A DNA stretch of 64,000 nt from CALJFL01 sp039964455. Its GTDB lineage: Bacteria > Pseudomonadota > Gammaproteobacteria > Pseudomonadales > Halieaceae. Made by a program: the position numbers and the translations under genes. The notes below the pieces were generated by a model, which saw only the letters and a list, made by a program, of their open reading frames with translations, searched no databases and was not told where the DNA came from. Shown piece by piece: positions 1 through 9,407 of the stretch (positions within the stretch are counted from its first letter, which is position 1; every line of letters starts with the position of its first letter). The stretch spans positions 62,001 to 126,000 of the forward strand of contig JBDVXK010000012.1 of the NCBI GenBank assembly GCA_039964455.1, read 5' to 3'.

Positions 1-990
1 TTCAGCCGCCACAGGCTCATAGAGCTCCGCCACATCGCGTAACAGTATCGACAGATCAAGCTCCGACTCACTTGTTTGCACGGCGCCGGCTTCTAGCGCC
101 GATATCCTTAACAAGGCATTGAATGAGGCCAGTAGTTCATCGCACTCTTCAATAATGTCATCGACATCACGGCGACTGTCTGGATCCAGTTGCTGCCCCA
201 GTTGACTGAGATTGTTGCGCATTCGTGTCAACGGCGTGCGTAAATCATGAGCGATATTATCCGACACCATGCGCACCCCCTGCATCAGCGATTCCATCTG
301 CGCCAGAATATTATTCATCGCTATAGCGAGCTGGCGTACGTAGCCTTTTCGATCACTGATATCGAGGCGCGCCGCAGGATTTGAACGAACAATCTGGTCC
401 AGCTCGAGGTTAAGGCGCTCTACCCGATCAAGACTCGCCGCAGCGCTCAGAAAACCACCAACTATCCCCAGTAGCACCGTTGCCAGCATGGCACGAAACA
501 GGGTCTGGAAAACGATAGCGACCTGTTGCGCAGTGTCGGCGTAACTGCGCGCAACTAGCGCTTGCTGGCCATCTCCCAATGTCGTGGTACGCGCCAGAAA
601 ATCGACATCTACAGTTTCACCCCAATTGGACAAGGCCAGCTCAAAGCCCAGCCAGCCGCCGGTAAATTCCTGATAATTGGGAGCCAGCGGCAAATCACCC
701 GCCAGTTTTAGGTTGTTACCATCCACCACCAGATACGAAAAGCGACCCACCGCAGGCGTAGTCAGTTGGTCATCAATATATTGCCGAACTCCGGCGAGAG
801 ACTGCCCGCGATGAACCAGCTGCAATGTTTCCAGCTCTTCCAGAATAGAATCGCTGAGATCATTGAAATAGGTATAACTGAAATAGCCGTACAGCGCGCC
901 CAATAGAACAAAGACGGTAAAACTCAGCGCGGTGACATAGCGAGCGATGTAGCGAAAAGTCAGACTGGTAAGAACATCACGTACTTTCAT
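1..990 (-). CDS. Sensor histidine kinase, partial (C-terminus beyond window)
   Basis: This is the N-terminal 330 residues of a membrane sensor kinase. The catalytic ATPase domain lies beyond the left window edge. I translated it from the reverse strand, starting at the ATG ending at 990. Two membrane segments (about residues 19-40 and 163-184) flank a periplasmic sensor region of about 120 residues. A HAMP-like linker follows, then a HisKA domain with the H-box NIAHDLRTPL, whose H248 is the expected phosphorylated histidine. The gene lies 21 bases after a response regulator on the same strand, so the two form a two-component operon with the regulator first. The stimulus cannot be read from the sequence. 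The length is incomplete only because of the window boundary. Confidence 0.9.
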   Translation of the reverse strand, partial: MKVRDVLTSLTFRYIARYVTALSFTVFVLLGALYGYFSYTYFNDLSDSILEELETLQLVHRGQSLAGVRQYIDDQLTTPAVGRFSYLVVDGNNLKLAGDLPLAPNYQEFTGGWLGFELALSNWGETVDVDFLARTTTLGDGQQALVARSYADTAQQVAIVFQTLFRAMLATVLLGIVGGFLSAAASLDRVERLNLELDQIVRSNPAARLDISDRKGYVRQLAIAMNNILAQMESLMQGVRMVSDNIAHDLRTPLTRMRNNLSQLGQQLDPDSRRDVDDIIEECDELLASFNALLRISALEAGAVQTSESELDLSILLRDVAELYEPVAAE

Positions 991-1011
991 TGGATCAGTG
1001 TCAAACCTGCA

Positions 1012-1704
1012 TTAGCGCGTTGGCGTGGGATTGCCGAGCCGATAACCGGTGCCGCGCACAGTAGCCAGCAGTGGAGGCTCAAAGTCCTTGTCGATCTTTT
1101 GCCGCAGGCGCGAGACGTGAACATCAATCACATTGGTTTGCGGATCGAAGTGATAGCCCCATACATGCTCCAGCAGCATGGCGCGGGTGACCACCTGGCC
1201 GGGGTGACGCATCAAAAATTCCAATAGTTTGTACTCACGCGGCTGTAGTACGAGATTCACCCCCTGGCGCTGTACTGTCTGAGTAAGCAGGTCCATGCGC
1301 AGGTCCTCGACGTCTAGTTGCGTGACTGCCTCACTAGTCGGCACTACCGCACGTCGCAGCAATACCTGTAGCCTCGCCTCCAGCTCGGCCATGGAAAATG
1401 GCTTGATCAGGTAGTCATCGGCGCCGCTGTGCAGGCCTTTCACCCTGTCGTCTACCTCACCCAAAGCACTGAGTATCAACACCGGCGTCTGATTGCCGGT
1501 GTTTCTCAGCGTTTTGATCAAGGTAAGCCCATCGAGGTTTGGCAGCATGCGATCTACCACGAGTACGTCGTAGTCGGCACTACGAGCTTCCTGCAAGCCC
1601 AGCTCGCCGTCGCTACGATGGACACACTGGTGTCCACCAGCGGTCAATTCGTCGACGATAAACTGGCCAACGCTGGCATCGTCCTCTACCAGTAGTACTT
1701 TCAT
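1012..1704 (-). CDS. OmpR/PhoB-family response regulator
   Basis: This is a 230-residue DNA-binding response regulator. The receiver domain (about 1-120) has the acidic pair at 8-9, the phospho-acceptor D51 in the VVDRMLP motif, and K101 in LIKPF. The C-terminal half is a winged-helix effector domain of OmpR type, with QPREYKLLEFL and the late VRGTGYRLG wing. I started at the ATG ending at 1704, which gives the canonical MKVLLVEDD. A start 12 codons further upstream adds residues not typical of the family. It is co-directional with the histidine kinase 21 bases downstream, its likely partner. A QseB/PmrA-like subfamily is possible but not resolved. Confidence 0.93.
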   Translation of the reverse strand: MKVLLVEDDASVGQFIVDELTAGGHQCVHRSDGELGLQEARSADYDVLVVDRMLPNLDGLTLIKTLRNTGNQTPVLILSALGEVDDRVKGLHSGADDYLIKPFSMAELEARLQVLLRRAVVPTSEAVTQLDVEDLRMDLLTQTVQRQGVNLVLQPREYKLLEFLMRHPGQVVTRAMLLEHVWGYHFDPQTNVIDVHVSRLRQKIDKDFEPPLLATVRGTGYRLGNPTPTR

Positions 1705-1775
1705 AGCAGTGCCCGTTTTTGGGTTCAGGCAATGTAGCACGCAAGCCTCCGGCCGCTCAATTGCTGCGGCGGAGC

Positions 1776-1806
1776 TTGGCTGAGTGTTAGCAGGAAATGC
1801 TAAACT
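1776..1806 (+). promoter_or_regulatory. Putative promoter giving a leaderless transcript
   Basis: A -35-like TTGGCT (1776-1781) is followed after 19 bases by TAAACT (1801-1806), which carries an extended -10 TG at 1798-1799. Initiation about seven bases downstream would fall on or next to the ATG at 1813. No Shine-Dalgarno sequence is visible before that ATG, so the transcript may be leaderless. This was read by eye, and the spacer is longer than ideal. Confidence 0.4.
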
Positions 1807-1812
1807 GCCAGC

Positions 1813-2319
1813 ATGAGTGATACCAGCGATAGCGGAGCAAAGCTCCCTCCCCCATTTTTATTGCGCAGACTGATGGCAATGTTGTACGACACCCTGCTTG
1901 TCCTGCCAATTATCATGTTTAACGTCGCGATCGCGCTGGGACTGCAGGGTGCGCTTATGTCTGCCAGCGGCGGCAGTACAGAGGAATTGGCTTTACCACC
2001 GCTGGCCGTCCAGGGCATTGCGCTGCTCACGGTAATTGGATTTTTCAGTATTTTCTGGATTAAAAGCGGACAGACTCTGGGCATGCAGGCCTGGCGTATC
2101 AAGCTGGTAAGATGCGATGGCGGCAATGTTTCCCTTTACGATTGCGTGGTGCGCTGTCTGGGCGCCCTGCTCTCAGCGCTTTGTCTGGGACTGGGCTATG
2201 TTTGGTGCCTGTTCGACAGTGAAAAACGCAGCTGGCACGATCGCTTGTCCAAAACAGAACTACACCTCTTACCCAAGCGGAAATCGGGCAAGAATGTCGC
2301 TGCAGAAAACGACGACTAA
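1813..2319 (+). CDS. RDD family membrane protein
   Basis: This is a 168-residue inner-membrane protein of the RDD family. An N-terminal LRRLMAMLYDTLL segment carries the Arg and Asp of the first helix. Two hydrophobic helices follow (about 27-45 and 64-82), then GQTLGMQAWRIKLV, a third hydrophobic stretch near 118-135 and WHDRLSKTELHLLP, which holds the late Asp. RDD proteins are small membrane proteins of mostly unknown function, some linked to ion transport. It converges on lptG and overlaps its stop by four bases (CTAA at 2316-2319). It may be translated from a leaderless message. Confidence 0.88.
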   Translation: MSDTSDSGAKLPPPFLLRRLMAMLYDTLLVLPIIMFNVAIALGLQGALMSASGGSTEELALPPLAVQGIALLTVIGFFSIFWIKSGQTLGMQAWRIKLVRCDGGNVSLYDCVVRCLGALLSALCLGLGYVWCLFDSEKRSWHDRLSKTELHLLPKRKSGKNVAAENDD

Positions 2320-3377
2320 CGAGCCTTCTGTAACAGGACAATGCCAAAAATCATACACACAGCAATTGGAATGAGCGCCGCGTACAGCGGTGGGAAACCA
2401 AAGACCAGACTGGCTGGACCCAGCAGATCCTGACTGGTACGAAACACGATGCCAACAATAACCCCGGCAAAAATCCTAAAGCCCATAGTCCCGTCACGAA
2501 GAGGACCGAAGATAAAGGAAATGGCGACCAGCACCAGGCCAGCTATCGCAAGCGGCTGTAAAATTTTACGCCACATGGCCAGCTCGAAGTCGTCGGCGTC
2601 CAGGCCCTGCTGCATCAGATAGCGGCTGTAGCGATACAAGTCAGCAAGCGGGAGCTGATCGGGGGCGACCACTTCCATCGTTAACAATTCAGGGGTAATC
2701 CCGGTATCCCAACGCAATGTTGTATGACGCGTTCTGGAGGTTGCCCAGCTGGTGAAATCGGTTTTTACCACCTGCTCCATAAGCCAATGATCGCGTTGGA
2801 ATGTCGCCCGCTGGGCGCGCAGTGCAGACTGCAGGCGGTAGCGGCTATCAAACTGTAACAAGGTGACGCCATACACCACCCCGTTGGTTTCCAGCGCATT
2901 AAAATGCAGGAAACTGTTGCCTTCACGATTCCAGATGCCGTACTTACCCGCCACCCCTTCGCCCGGGTTCTGCGCGATCGCACGGCGACTCTGGGCCAAT
3001 TGCTCGGTCTTGGGCGCGACATATTCGCCGATCAGGAAGCCGGCCAATGCCACCAACAATGCCGGCTTCATCACAATCCACACCAGACGACCAGTGGACA
3101 CGCCGGCGCCGCGCATCACCACCAGCTCACTGGAACTGGCCAATTGTCCCAGACCAATCAGGCAGCCAATCAATGCCGCAAAGGGAATGAATTCGTAGAA
3201 TCGTCCTGGCAGAGTCAGCACCACATAAAGTGTCACCTGGCCAAAAGTGTAGGTCTCATCAATGTTATCGGCTTCGTCTATAAATGCGGCCACTGCATCA
3301 AGACCCACAATAATCGCCAGCACCAGCAATATCGCTGCCAGTACTGTTTTGCCGACATAGCGGTCCAACCTATTCAC
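2316..3377 (-). CDS. lptG: LPS export ABC transporter permease LptG
   Basis: This 353-residue permease is half of the LptF-LptG pair. With the LptB ATPase it extracts lipopolysaccharide from the inner membrane and hands it to LptC/LptA. The YjgP/YjgQ fold is clear: an N-terminal helix at about 12-32, two more helices around 60-115 including ELVVMRGAGVS, a periplasmic beta-jellyroll region (about 130-265) and three C-terminal helices ending near 350. It follows lptF with an 8-base overlap, so the two are probably translationally coupled, as in other gammaproteobacteria. Length matches the E. coli protein closely. I started at the ATG giving MNRLDRYVGKTV. Confidence 0.96.
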   Translation of the reverse strand: MNRLDRYVGKTVLAAILLVLAIIVGLDAVAAFIDEADNIDETYTFGQVTLYVVLTLPGRFYEFIPFAALIGCLIGLGQLASSSELVVMRGAGVSTGRLVWIVMKPALLVALAGFLIGEYVAPKTEQLAQSRRAIAQNPGEGVAGKYGIWNREGNSFLHFNALETNGVVYGVTLLQFDSRYRLQSALRAQRATFQRDHWLMEQVVKTDFTSWATSRTRHTTLRWDTGITPELLTMEVVAPDQLPLADLYRYSRYLMQQGLDADDFELAMWRKILQPLAIAGLVLVAISFIFGPLRDGTMGFRIFAGVIVGIVFRTSQDLLGPASLVFGFPPLYAALIPIAVCMIFGIVLLQKAR

Positions 3378-4479
3378 GCGCCAGTCTCCATTGCCGGAAA
3401 CGGGTTTTCAGCTGACCACCAAACAACATACCGACAGCGAGCAGCATGAAAGCGCCATGCACCGCCCAGAAGCTGAGCAGCGGGTTACCCACCCCATCCT
3501 CAACGCCAGTACGAGCGTTAGCCAACAACATCAGGTAAGCGAGATAGATCAGAAAAGCCGGCGCCATCTTGATATAACGTCCGCGCCGATGATCTGTTCG
3601 GCTCAGACACATGGCAATGATGGCCACAATGGGGACCATAAATGGTAGCGACAGACGCCACTTGAGGGCGGCGACATCCTCAGGCCTGGAGGAGCTAAGC
3701 AGGGAAAGTGTTGTTCTGCCATCGACAGGCGAGGCCGTCCTGATGCCGCCTTCCGGCTCCGGGATCAATTCTCCAAAACGGTCAAAGCTAACCACTTCGT
3801 AGTCCAGCCGACCGGGCATACCGGTATAGCGAAAGCCTTTGCGAAGCTCCATGTAGCGGGCGCCGGTTTCCGGGTCGATACGCATCTCGCCCTCCTGGGC
3901 GACGGTAATGACCATCCTGGGATCAACATCCTTATCACTGGCGCGCTGAGTCAGGAATACCGAGCTCATTACCCCCGTATCGGCAGAAATTGTCTGGGCA
4001 TAACTGACAATATCGCTGCCTCGCCGCGTCTGAAAGCGGCCCGCTACCAACGACTGTAGACCCTGTGAAGAACTGGGATCATCAAGCAAGGCTGCCGAGC
4101 GCTGCGCGCCCAGCGGCGTGATCAGTAAACTGAGCAGCGCCACAATGATCACCACCACACTCGCAGGAACAAGTGTGTAAAGCGCCAGCCGCTGCGGGCT
4201 CACTCCGCAGGCCGACAAAATGACCATCTCACTCTCGACATAAAGCCGTCCGTAGGACATCAAAATGCCTATAAACAGGCCAAGGGGGATGATGAGTTCC
4301 AGAAAACCTGGCAGCCGATAAAGCATCACCGGTAACAAAATGCCGGCAGCAATATCACCGACAGCGGCCTCTGCAAGATACTTTACGAAACGTCCACTGA
4401 TGATAATCACCAGCAGCACAAAGCTCACCGCTACCATGTGCGTCAGTATTTCTCGATTAAGATAGCGAAGAATCTTCAT
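3370..4479 (-). CDS. lptF: LPS export ABC transporter permease LptF
   Basis: This is a 369-residue partner permease of LptG. It begins MKILRYLNREIL, the expected family N-terminus, so I used the ATG ending at 4479 and not an in-frame start 21 codons upstream. Helices lie near 12-34, 50-75 and 95-120, with SEMVILSACGVS matching the coupling-helix region. A periplasmic domain (about 130-260) and C-terminal helices follow. It is first in the lptF-lptG operon and divergent from pepA, an arrangement conserved in many gammaproteobacteria. LptF binds LPS in the inner membrane as part of LptB2FG. Confidence 0.96.
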   Translation of the reverse strand: MKILRYLNREILTHMVAVSFVLLVIIISGRFVKYLAEAAVGDIAAGILLPVMLYRLPGFLELIIPLGLFIGILMSYGRLYVESEMVILSACGVSPQRLALYTLVPASVVVIIVALLSLLITPLGAQRSAALLDDPSSSQGLQSLVAGRFQTRRGSDIVSYAQTISADTGVMSSVFLTQRASDKDVDPRMVITVAQEGEMRIDPETGARYMELRKGFRYTGMPGRLDYEVVSFDRFGELIPEPEGGIRTASPVDGRTTLSLLSSSRPEDVAALKWRLSLPFMVPIVAIIAMCLSRTDHRRGRYIKMAPAFLIYLAYLMLLANARTGVEDGVGNPLLSFWAVHGAFMLLAVGMLFGGQLKTRFRQWRLARE

Positions 4480-4518
4480 ACAGAGGCAGGTCAGGCGGCG
4501 TTTTTCGTCACTTCGTGG

Positions 4519-4547
4519 TTTAGTTCGGACGCCCGACATCATACACT
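4519..4547 (+). promoter_or_regulatory. Putative divergent lptF/pepA promoter region
   Basis: On the plus strand TTTAGT (4519-4524) and TACACT (4542-4547) are 17 bases apart and would serve pepA. On the minus strand TATGAT (4538-4543) overlaps that -10 and is a plausible -10 for lptF, though its -35 is weak. Two overlapping -10 boxes would make the two operons compete for polymerase. Assigned by eye only. Confidence 0.35.
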
Positions 4548-4577
4548 AGGTGGCTTGATTACAGCGAAGGAATTCCA

Positions 4578-6071
4578 ATGAGCAAGATCACTTTCACCGC
4601 CCGCAGCATCGAAGACGCTGCAACAAACGCGACCCAGTGCGCGGTAATACCTGTTTTCGGCAGTGCCAAATTAAGTGGTGCAGCCTTGCAGCTGGACCGG
4701 GCAGGCGGCGGCATTATTCGTCGCACTCTGGAACTGGAAGATTTTTCTGGCAACCGGGGAGAAACTCTACTGCTACCCGGTAGCGGCAAAGCCAAGCGAC
4801 TGCTTCTGGTTGGCTGCGGCGACAGCAAAAAAGTGGACAGGGAACTGGCACTGCAATTCTGCCTGACTACAGCCAAGGCATTGACAAAGGGCCAGGCAAC
4901 CGACGCGACAATCTATCTGGCCAATTTTCGTCCCAGCGGCACCGACAACGCCTGGGTGCTTGATCAACTTGCCCGACAGATTGTGGCAGCCAGTTATCGC
5001 TACACCCGAACATTGTCGAAGCCAACCGCCGCCAGCAAACTGCGCAGGGTTGTGGTGAACCCTGGCGCGAAAATCAGTACGCGGGCAGCGTCTGCCGCTC
5101 TCGCCGCTGGCAAACACACAGGTCAGGGTGTCAATACAGCGCGCAACCTGGCAAACCTGCCCGGCAATATCTGCACGCCCAACTATCTGGCAAGCGAGGC
5201 ACGCAAACTGGCTCGCGGGCAGGCAAAACTGACCACCAAAGTGCTGGATGAGAAAAAGATGCGTGAACTGGGCATGGGGTCAATGCTCTCGGTATCCGCT
5301 GGCAGCGACGAACCTGCTCGGCTAATCATCATGGAATACAAGGGCGGCAAAGCCTCTGAGCAACCGTATGTACTGGTGGGTAAAGGCATTACCTTTGACA
5401 CCGGGGGCATCTCCCTCAAACCCGGCGCCAAAATGGATGAAATGAAGTTCGATATGGGGGGAGCCGCCAGCGTTTTTGGCACCATGCAGGCCGTGGTTGA
5501 TATGGGCCTGAAAGTAAACGTCGTGGCAATCGTGGCTGCTGCCGAAAACATGCCCAGTGGCGGCGCAACCAAGCCAGGCGATGTGGTTACCAGTATGTCG
5601 GGAAGAACCATCGAGGTATTGAACACTGATGCCGAAGGTCGGCTGGTGCTGTGTGATGCGCTGACCTATGCGGAACGCTATAAGCCGAAAGCCGTCATTG
5701 ATATTGCCACTTTGACTGGCGCCTGTGTGGTTGCTCTTGGTGCTCACGCGTCAGCGCTCTATGCCAACAAGGATGGCCTCGCCGACGAGCTGCTGGCGGC
5801 CGGTGTCGACAGCCACGACAGAGCCTGGCGCATGCCCCTATGGGACGACTACCAGAAACAGTTGAACAGCAATTTCGCCGATGTAGCCAATATTGGCGGT
5901 CCCGGCGGTGGCAGCATCACAGCGGCCTGCTTCCTGTCCCGATTTGCCAAGAAGTTTGACTGGGCACACCTGGACATTGCTGGCTCTGCATGGAACAGCG
6001 CACCCAAGGGTGCCACTGGCAGGCCAGTCGCACTGCTTACCCGATACTTGCGCGACAGAAGCGGCCAGTAA
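4578..6071 (+). CDS. pepA: Leucyl aminopeptidase (cytosol aminopeptidase, M17)
   Basis: This 497-residue M17 metalloexopeptidase removes N-terminal amino acids from peptides. In Escherichia coli, PepA also acts as a DNA-binding protein in plasmid recombination and carAB control. The C-terminal catalytic domain holds the metal-binding stretch VGKGITFDTGG (K269) and the signature NTDAEGRL starting at N349. The N-terminal macro-like domain covers about 1-160. An AAGGA sequence sits just before the ATG at 4578. It is followed after four bases by holC, forming the usual pepA-holC-valS order. Length is typical of the family. Confidence 0.97.
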   Translation: MSKITFTARSIEDAATNATQCAVIPVFGSAKLSGAALQLDRAGGGIIRRTLELEDFSGNRGETLLLPGSGKAKRLLLVGCGDSKKVDRELALQFCLTTAKALTKGQATDATIYLANFRPSGTDNAWVLDQLARQIVAASYRYTRTLSKPTAASKLRRVVVNPGAKISTRAASAALAAGKHTGQGVNTARNLANLPGNICTPNYLASEARKLARGQAKLTTKVLDEKKMRELGMGSMLSVSAGSDEPARLIIMEYKGGKASEQPYVLVGKGITFDTGGISLKPGAKMDEMKFDMGGAASVFGTMQAVVDMGLKVNVVAIVAAAENMPSGGATKPGDVVTSMSGRTIEVLNTDAEGRLVLCDALTYAERYKPKAVIDIATLTGACVVALGAHASALYANKDGLADELLAAGVDSHDRAWRMPLWDDYQKQLNSNFADVANIGGPGGGSITAACFLSRFAKKFDWAHLDIAGSAWNSAPKGATGRPVALLTRYLRDRSGQ

Positions 6072-6075
6072 GCGC

Positions 6076-6495
6076 ATGACCAAGGTAGGCTTCTACGTGG
6101 TACAAAGCGCGGAGCCAGAACAGCGCCTGCAGGTTGCCGTCCGTCTGGTAGACAAGGCTGTGCAACAGGGCCACCGCGTGTTCATTCAGGCCACTGACGA
6201 GGTCCAGGGCAAACAGCTTGACGAGATGCTGTGGAGCTACAGGCCGGCCAGCTTTCTCCCCCACGGTATAGCGGGCGAGCAGGATTCCAGGCAAATCGCC
6301 ATTGGCTGGGGCCAGGAACCGGGCGACCACAATGACTTGCTGGTCAATCTACAGCTGGCAGTGCCAGAGTTCTTCGGCCGCTTCAACCGCGTCGCCGAGG
6401 TAGTTACGCAAGACCCCCAGAGCCTGGCAGTACTGCGCGAGTCTTGGCGCTTCTACCAGGCGCGCGGTTACGAATTGGAAAAACACGACCTTTGA
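6076..6495 (+). CDS. holC: DNA polymerase III chi subunit
   Basis: This is a 139-residue HolC. Chi binds psi (HolD) in the clamp loader and contacts the C-terminus of single-stranded DNA-binding protein during replication. Family features are the start TKVGFYVV, DKAVQQGHRVFI, the WSYRPASFLPHG segment and the C-terminal WRFYQARGYELEKHDL. The reading frame stays open far upstream inside pepA, but the family N-terminus and position fix the start at the ATG at 6076, four bases after the pepA stop. The valS promoter overlaps its last codons. Confidence 0.95.
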   Translation: MTKVGFYVVQSAEPEQRLQVAVRLVDKAVQQGHRVFIQATDEVQGKQLDEMLWSYRPASFLPHGIAGEQDSRQIAIGWGQEPGDHNDLLVNLQLAVPEFFGRFNRVAEVVTQDPQSLAVLRESWRFYQARGYELEKHDL

Positions 6496-6505
6496 AGCGT
6501 ATAAT
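6475..6505 (+). promoter_or_regulatory. Putative valS promoter
   Basis: A consensus -10 TATAAT lies at 6500-6505, just past the holC stop, with TTGGAA at 6475-6480 as the best -35 (19-base spacer). Transcription would begin near 6512, giving valS a leader of about 40 bases in addition to read-through from pepA-holC. Confidence 0.55.
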
Positions 6506-6553
6506 CGCGCCCCTTCACGCGCAGGATCGGGCACAGCCCCACAGTTGACCACC

Positions 6554-9322
6554 ATGGAAAAAACGTTCCAACCCGCCGATATTGAAACCCGCTGGTATGA
6601 AGAGTGGGAGCGCGAGGGCTATTTTGCACCCCAGGGGGGCGAGCAGGCCTACAGCATCATGATTCCCCCGCCCAATGTTACGGGCAGCTTGCACATGGGA
6701 CACGGCTTCCAGGAAGCCATCATGGATGCATTAATCCGCTATCACCGCATGGCTGGCTATAACACACTCTGGCAGGTCGGTACCGATCATGCCGGCATCG
6801 CCACCCAGATGGTTGTAGAGCGCCAATTGGAAGCACAGGGTACAGATCGGCACGAACTAGGCCGCGAAAAATTCCTGGACAAGGTGTGGGAGTGGAAAGA
6901 GGAATCCGGCGGCACCATCACCCGCCAACTGCGCCGTCTTGGGTCATCCATGGACTGGTCCAGAGAGCGCTTCACCATGGATCCGGGTCTGAGCACGGCG
7001 GTTCAGGAAGTCTTTATACAGTTGTATCGCGAGGGTTTGCTTTACCGCGGTCAGCGGCTTGTTAACTGGGACCCGGCACTGCACACCGCCATCTCTGACC
7101 TTGAGGTCGTATCTGAGGAAGAAAAAGGCCATCTGTGGCACTTCCGCTATCCGCTGAGTAGCGGCCAGGGACATCTCACCGTTGCAACAACCCGACCGGA
7201 AACCATGCTGGGCGACACTGCCGTGGCTGTTCATCCCGAGGATGAGCGCTACGCTCACCTGATAGGCCAAACCATTGACCTGCCACTTACCAAAAGGCCG
7301 ATACCTATCATCGCCGATGACTACGTTGACCGCGAGTTCGGTACTGGCTGCGTGAAAATCACACCCGCCCACGACTTCAATGATTACGAAATGGGCCAGC
7401 GACATGACCTGCCACTTATCAATATTCTCAATCACAACGCCGAGATTAATGATAACGCCCCGGAAGCCTATCGCGGGCTGGACCGTTTCGAGGCCCGCGA
7501 CCGCGTTGTCGCCGACCTCGACGCGCTGGGACTGCTGGATAAAATCGACGACCACACGCTCAAGGTGCCCAGGGGAGACCGCTCTGGTGTGGTCATCGAG
7601 CCTTACCTGACGCCACAGTGGTACGTGGATGCCAAAACACTCGCCAAGCCGGCGATAGAAGCGGTCGAGTCGGGCGATATCAACTTTGTTCCAAAGCAGT
7701 GGGAGAACACCTACTTCGCCTGGATGCGGGATATCCAGGACTGGTGTATCAGCCGGCAACTTTGGTGGGGGCACAGAATTCCAGCCTGGTACGACGCTCA
7801 GGGTAATGTCTATGTTGGCGCCGACGAGGCTGCTGTCAGGTCTGAGTACAAACTGGGTGATGAGCTGGCACTGACCCAGGATGAAGATGTCCTGGATACC
7901 TGGTTCTCATCTGCCTTATGGACTTTCTCCACGCTGGGTTGGCCGGAGGACACCGAAGAACTTGCACTGTTCCACCCCAGCAGCGTGCTGGTTACCGGCT
8001 TTGACATCATCTTTTTCTGGGTTGCCAGAATGATTATGATGACCTTGCATTTTCGCAAGGAGGTTCCTTTTCACACAGTCTATGTACACGGCCTGGTCCG
8101 CGATGTTGAAGGCCAGAAGATGTCCAAGTCAAAAGGCAATGTACTGGATCCTATCGACCTCATCGACGGCATAGAGCTGGAGCCGCTGATCACCAAACGT
8201 ACTGCCGGGATGATGCAGCCCAAACTGGCGGCACGCATTGAAAAATCAACCCGCAAACAGTTTCCCGAGGGCATTGAGCCCTATGGCACCGATGCCCTTC
8301 GCTTCACCTACTATTCGCTGGCCTCGACCGGCAGGGATATCAAGTTTGATATCGGGCGGATTGAGGGATTCCGAAACTTTTGCAACAAGATCTGGAACGC
8401 CGCGCGCTACGTGCTGATGAACTGCGAGGGCGAAGACTGCGGCCAGCAGGACGACAGTGCGGTCGAGCTGAGCCTGGCAGACCGCTGGATTATCAGCCGA
8501 CTGCAGGAGACCGAACTGGACGTTAGCCGGGCCATCGAGAACTACCGTTTCGATCACGCGTCCCAGGCGCTTTACGAATTCGTCTGGAACGAGTATTGCG
8601 ATTGGTATCTAGAGCTGTCCAAACCCGTACTGTGGGACGATAACGCCAGCGCCGAGGCCAAACGTGGCACTCGTCGCACCCTGATTCGGGTGCTGGAAAC
8701 ATGGCTGCGCCTGTTACACCCCTTCATGCCCTTTATCACCGAGGAGATCTGGCAGACCGTGGCGCCACTGGCGGGCACCGGCGGCCCTACTATCATGCTC
8801 CAGCCTTACCCTGTGGCTAATGATGCGGCAATAGACAAGCTTGCAAATGCGGATATAGAATGGCTCAAGGGCGTCATTATTGGCGTGCGCAACATCCGTG
8901 GCGAGATGAATATTCCACCGGGTAAAGCGCTGTCATTGCTCTTCAAGAATGGCGACGAAACAGATAAATCCAGATTGGAACAAAATGCGCCGTTCCTGGT
9001 GAAACTGGCCAAGTTGGAAAACATTACCTGGCTGTCGGAGGGCGATGAAGCCCCCGTTGCTGCGACAGCACTGGTCGGCAACCTTGAAATTCTTGTGCCC
9101 ATGGCGGGCCTGATTGACCAAGAGGCAGAACTGGCGAGGCTGGCGAAAGAAATAGACAAACTAAAGCAGGACCTGGCCCGCATAGAAGGCAAGTTGTCCA
9201 ATGCATCTTTTGTCGACAGGGCACCCGCCGAGGTAGTCACCAAAGAACGCGAAAAGCTGGAGGCCCAGAAGCAGGCCTTGAGTAAATTACGGGAGCAGGA
9301 GCAGCGCATAAAAGAGCTGTAG
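6554..9322 (+). CDS. valS: Valyl-tRNA synthetase
   Basis: This is a 922-residue class I aminoacyl-tRNA synthetase that charges tRNA-Val and edits mischarged threonine. The HIGH-type motif is HMGH starting at H47. The KMSKS motif begins at K522. The inserted editing domain lies between, at about 190-350. The anticodon-binding domain follows, and a charged coiled coil forms the C-terminal about 70 residues (from LIDQEAELARLAKEI), as expected for ValS. I used the ATG at 6554 (MEKTFQPADIE), the family start. A TTG three codons upstream is in frame but unnecessary. No T-box leader is seen, consistent with a gammaproteobacterium. Confidence 0.98.
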   Translation: MEKTFQPADIETRWYEEWEREGYFAPQGGEQAYSIMIPPPNVTGSLHMGHGFQEAIMDALIRYHRMAGYNTLWQVGTDHAGIATQMVVERQLEAQGTDRHELGREKFLDKVWEWKEESGGTITRQLRRLGSSMDWSRERFTMDPGLSTAVQEVFIQLYREGLLYRGQRLVNWDPALHTAISDLEVVSEEEKGHLWHFRYPLSSGQGHLTVATTRPETMLGDTAVAVHPEDERYAHLIGQTIDLPLTKRPIPIIADDYVDREFGTGCVKITPAHDFNDYEMGQRHDLPLINILNHNAEINDNAPEAYRGLDRFEARDRVVADLDALGLLDKIDDHTLKVPRGDRSGVVIEPYLTPQWYVDAKTLAKPAIEAVESGDINFVPKQWENTYFAWMRDIQDWCISRQLWWGHRIPAWYDAQGNVYVGADEAAVRSEYKLGDELALTQDEDVLDTWFSSALWTFSTLGWPEDTEELALFHPSSVLVTGFDIIFFWVARMIMMTLHFRKEVPFHTVYVHGLVRDVEGQKMSKSKGNVLDPIDLIDGIELEPLITKRTAGMMQPKLAARIEKSTRKQFPEGIEPYGTDALRFTYYSLASTGRDIKFDIGRIEGFRNFCNKIWNAARYVLMNCEGEDCGQQDDSAVELSLADRWIISRLQETELDVSRAIENYRFDHASQALYEFVWNEYCDWYLELSKPVLWDDNASAEAKRGTRRTLIRVLETWLRLLHPFMPFITEEIWQTVAPLAGTGGPTIMLQPYPVANDAAIDKLANADIEWLKGVIIGVRNIRGEMNIPPGKALSLLFKNGDETDKSRLEQNAPFLVKLAKLENITWLSEGDEAPVAATALVGNLEILVPMAGLIDQEAELARLAKEIDKLKQDLARIEGKLSNASFVDRAPAEVVTKEREKLEAQKQALSKLREQEQRIKEL

Positions 9323-9407
9323 CCCCGAAAAATCGGTTTCCGCCTTTTCAGTGCTCCGGCGCTGGAAAGCATAATAAAAAGCCCAGTGCAAAACCGAGGA
9401 AGGTGGT

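Noticed and set aside
2904..3449. Plus-strand open frame opposite lptG/lptF
   Set aside because: It is a shadow of the real genes, with no ribosome site and no recognisable domain.
5893..6075. Longer holC start inside pepA
   Set aside because: The reading frame is open upstream, but the HolC family begins at the ATG at 6076, four bases after the pepA stop.
6506..6553. T-box or other riboswitch before valS
   Set aside because: The leader is only about 40 bases and has no T-box structure, and such control is not expected in gammaproteobacteria.
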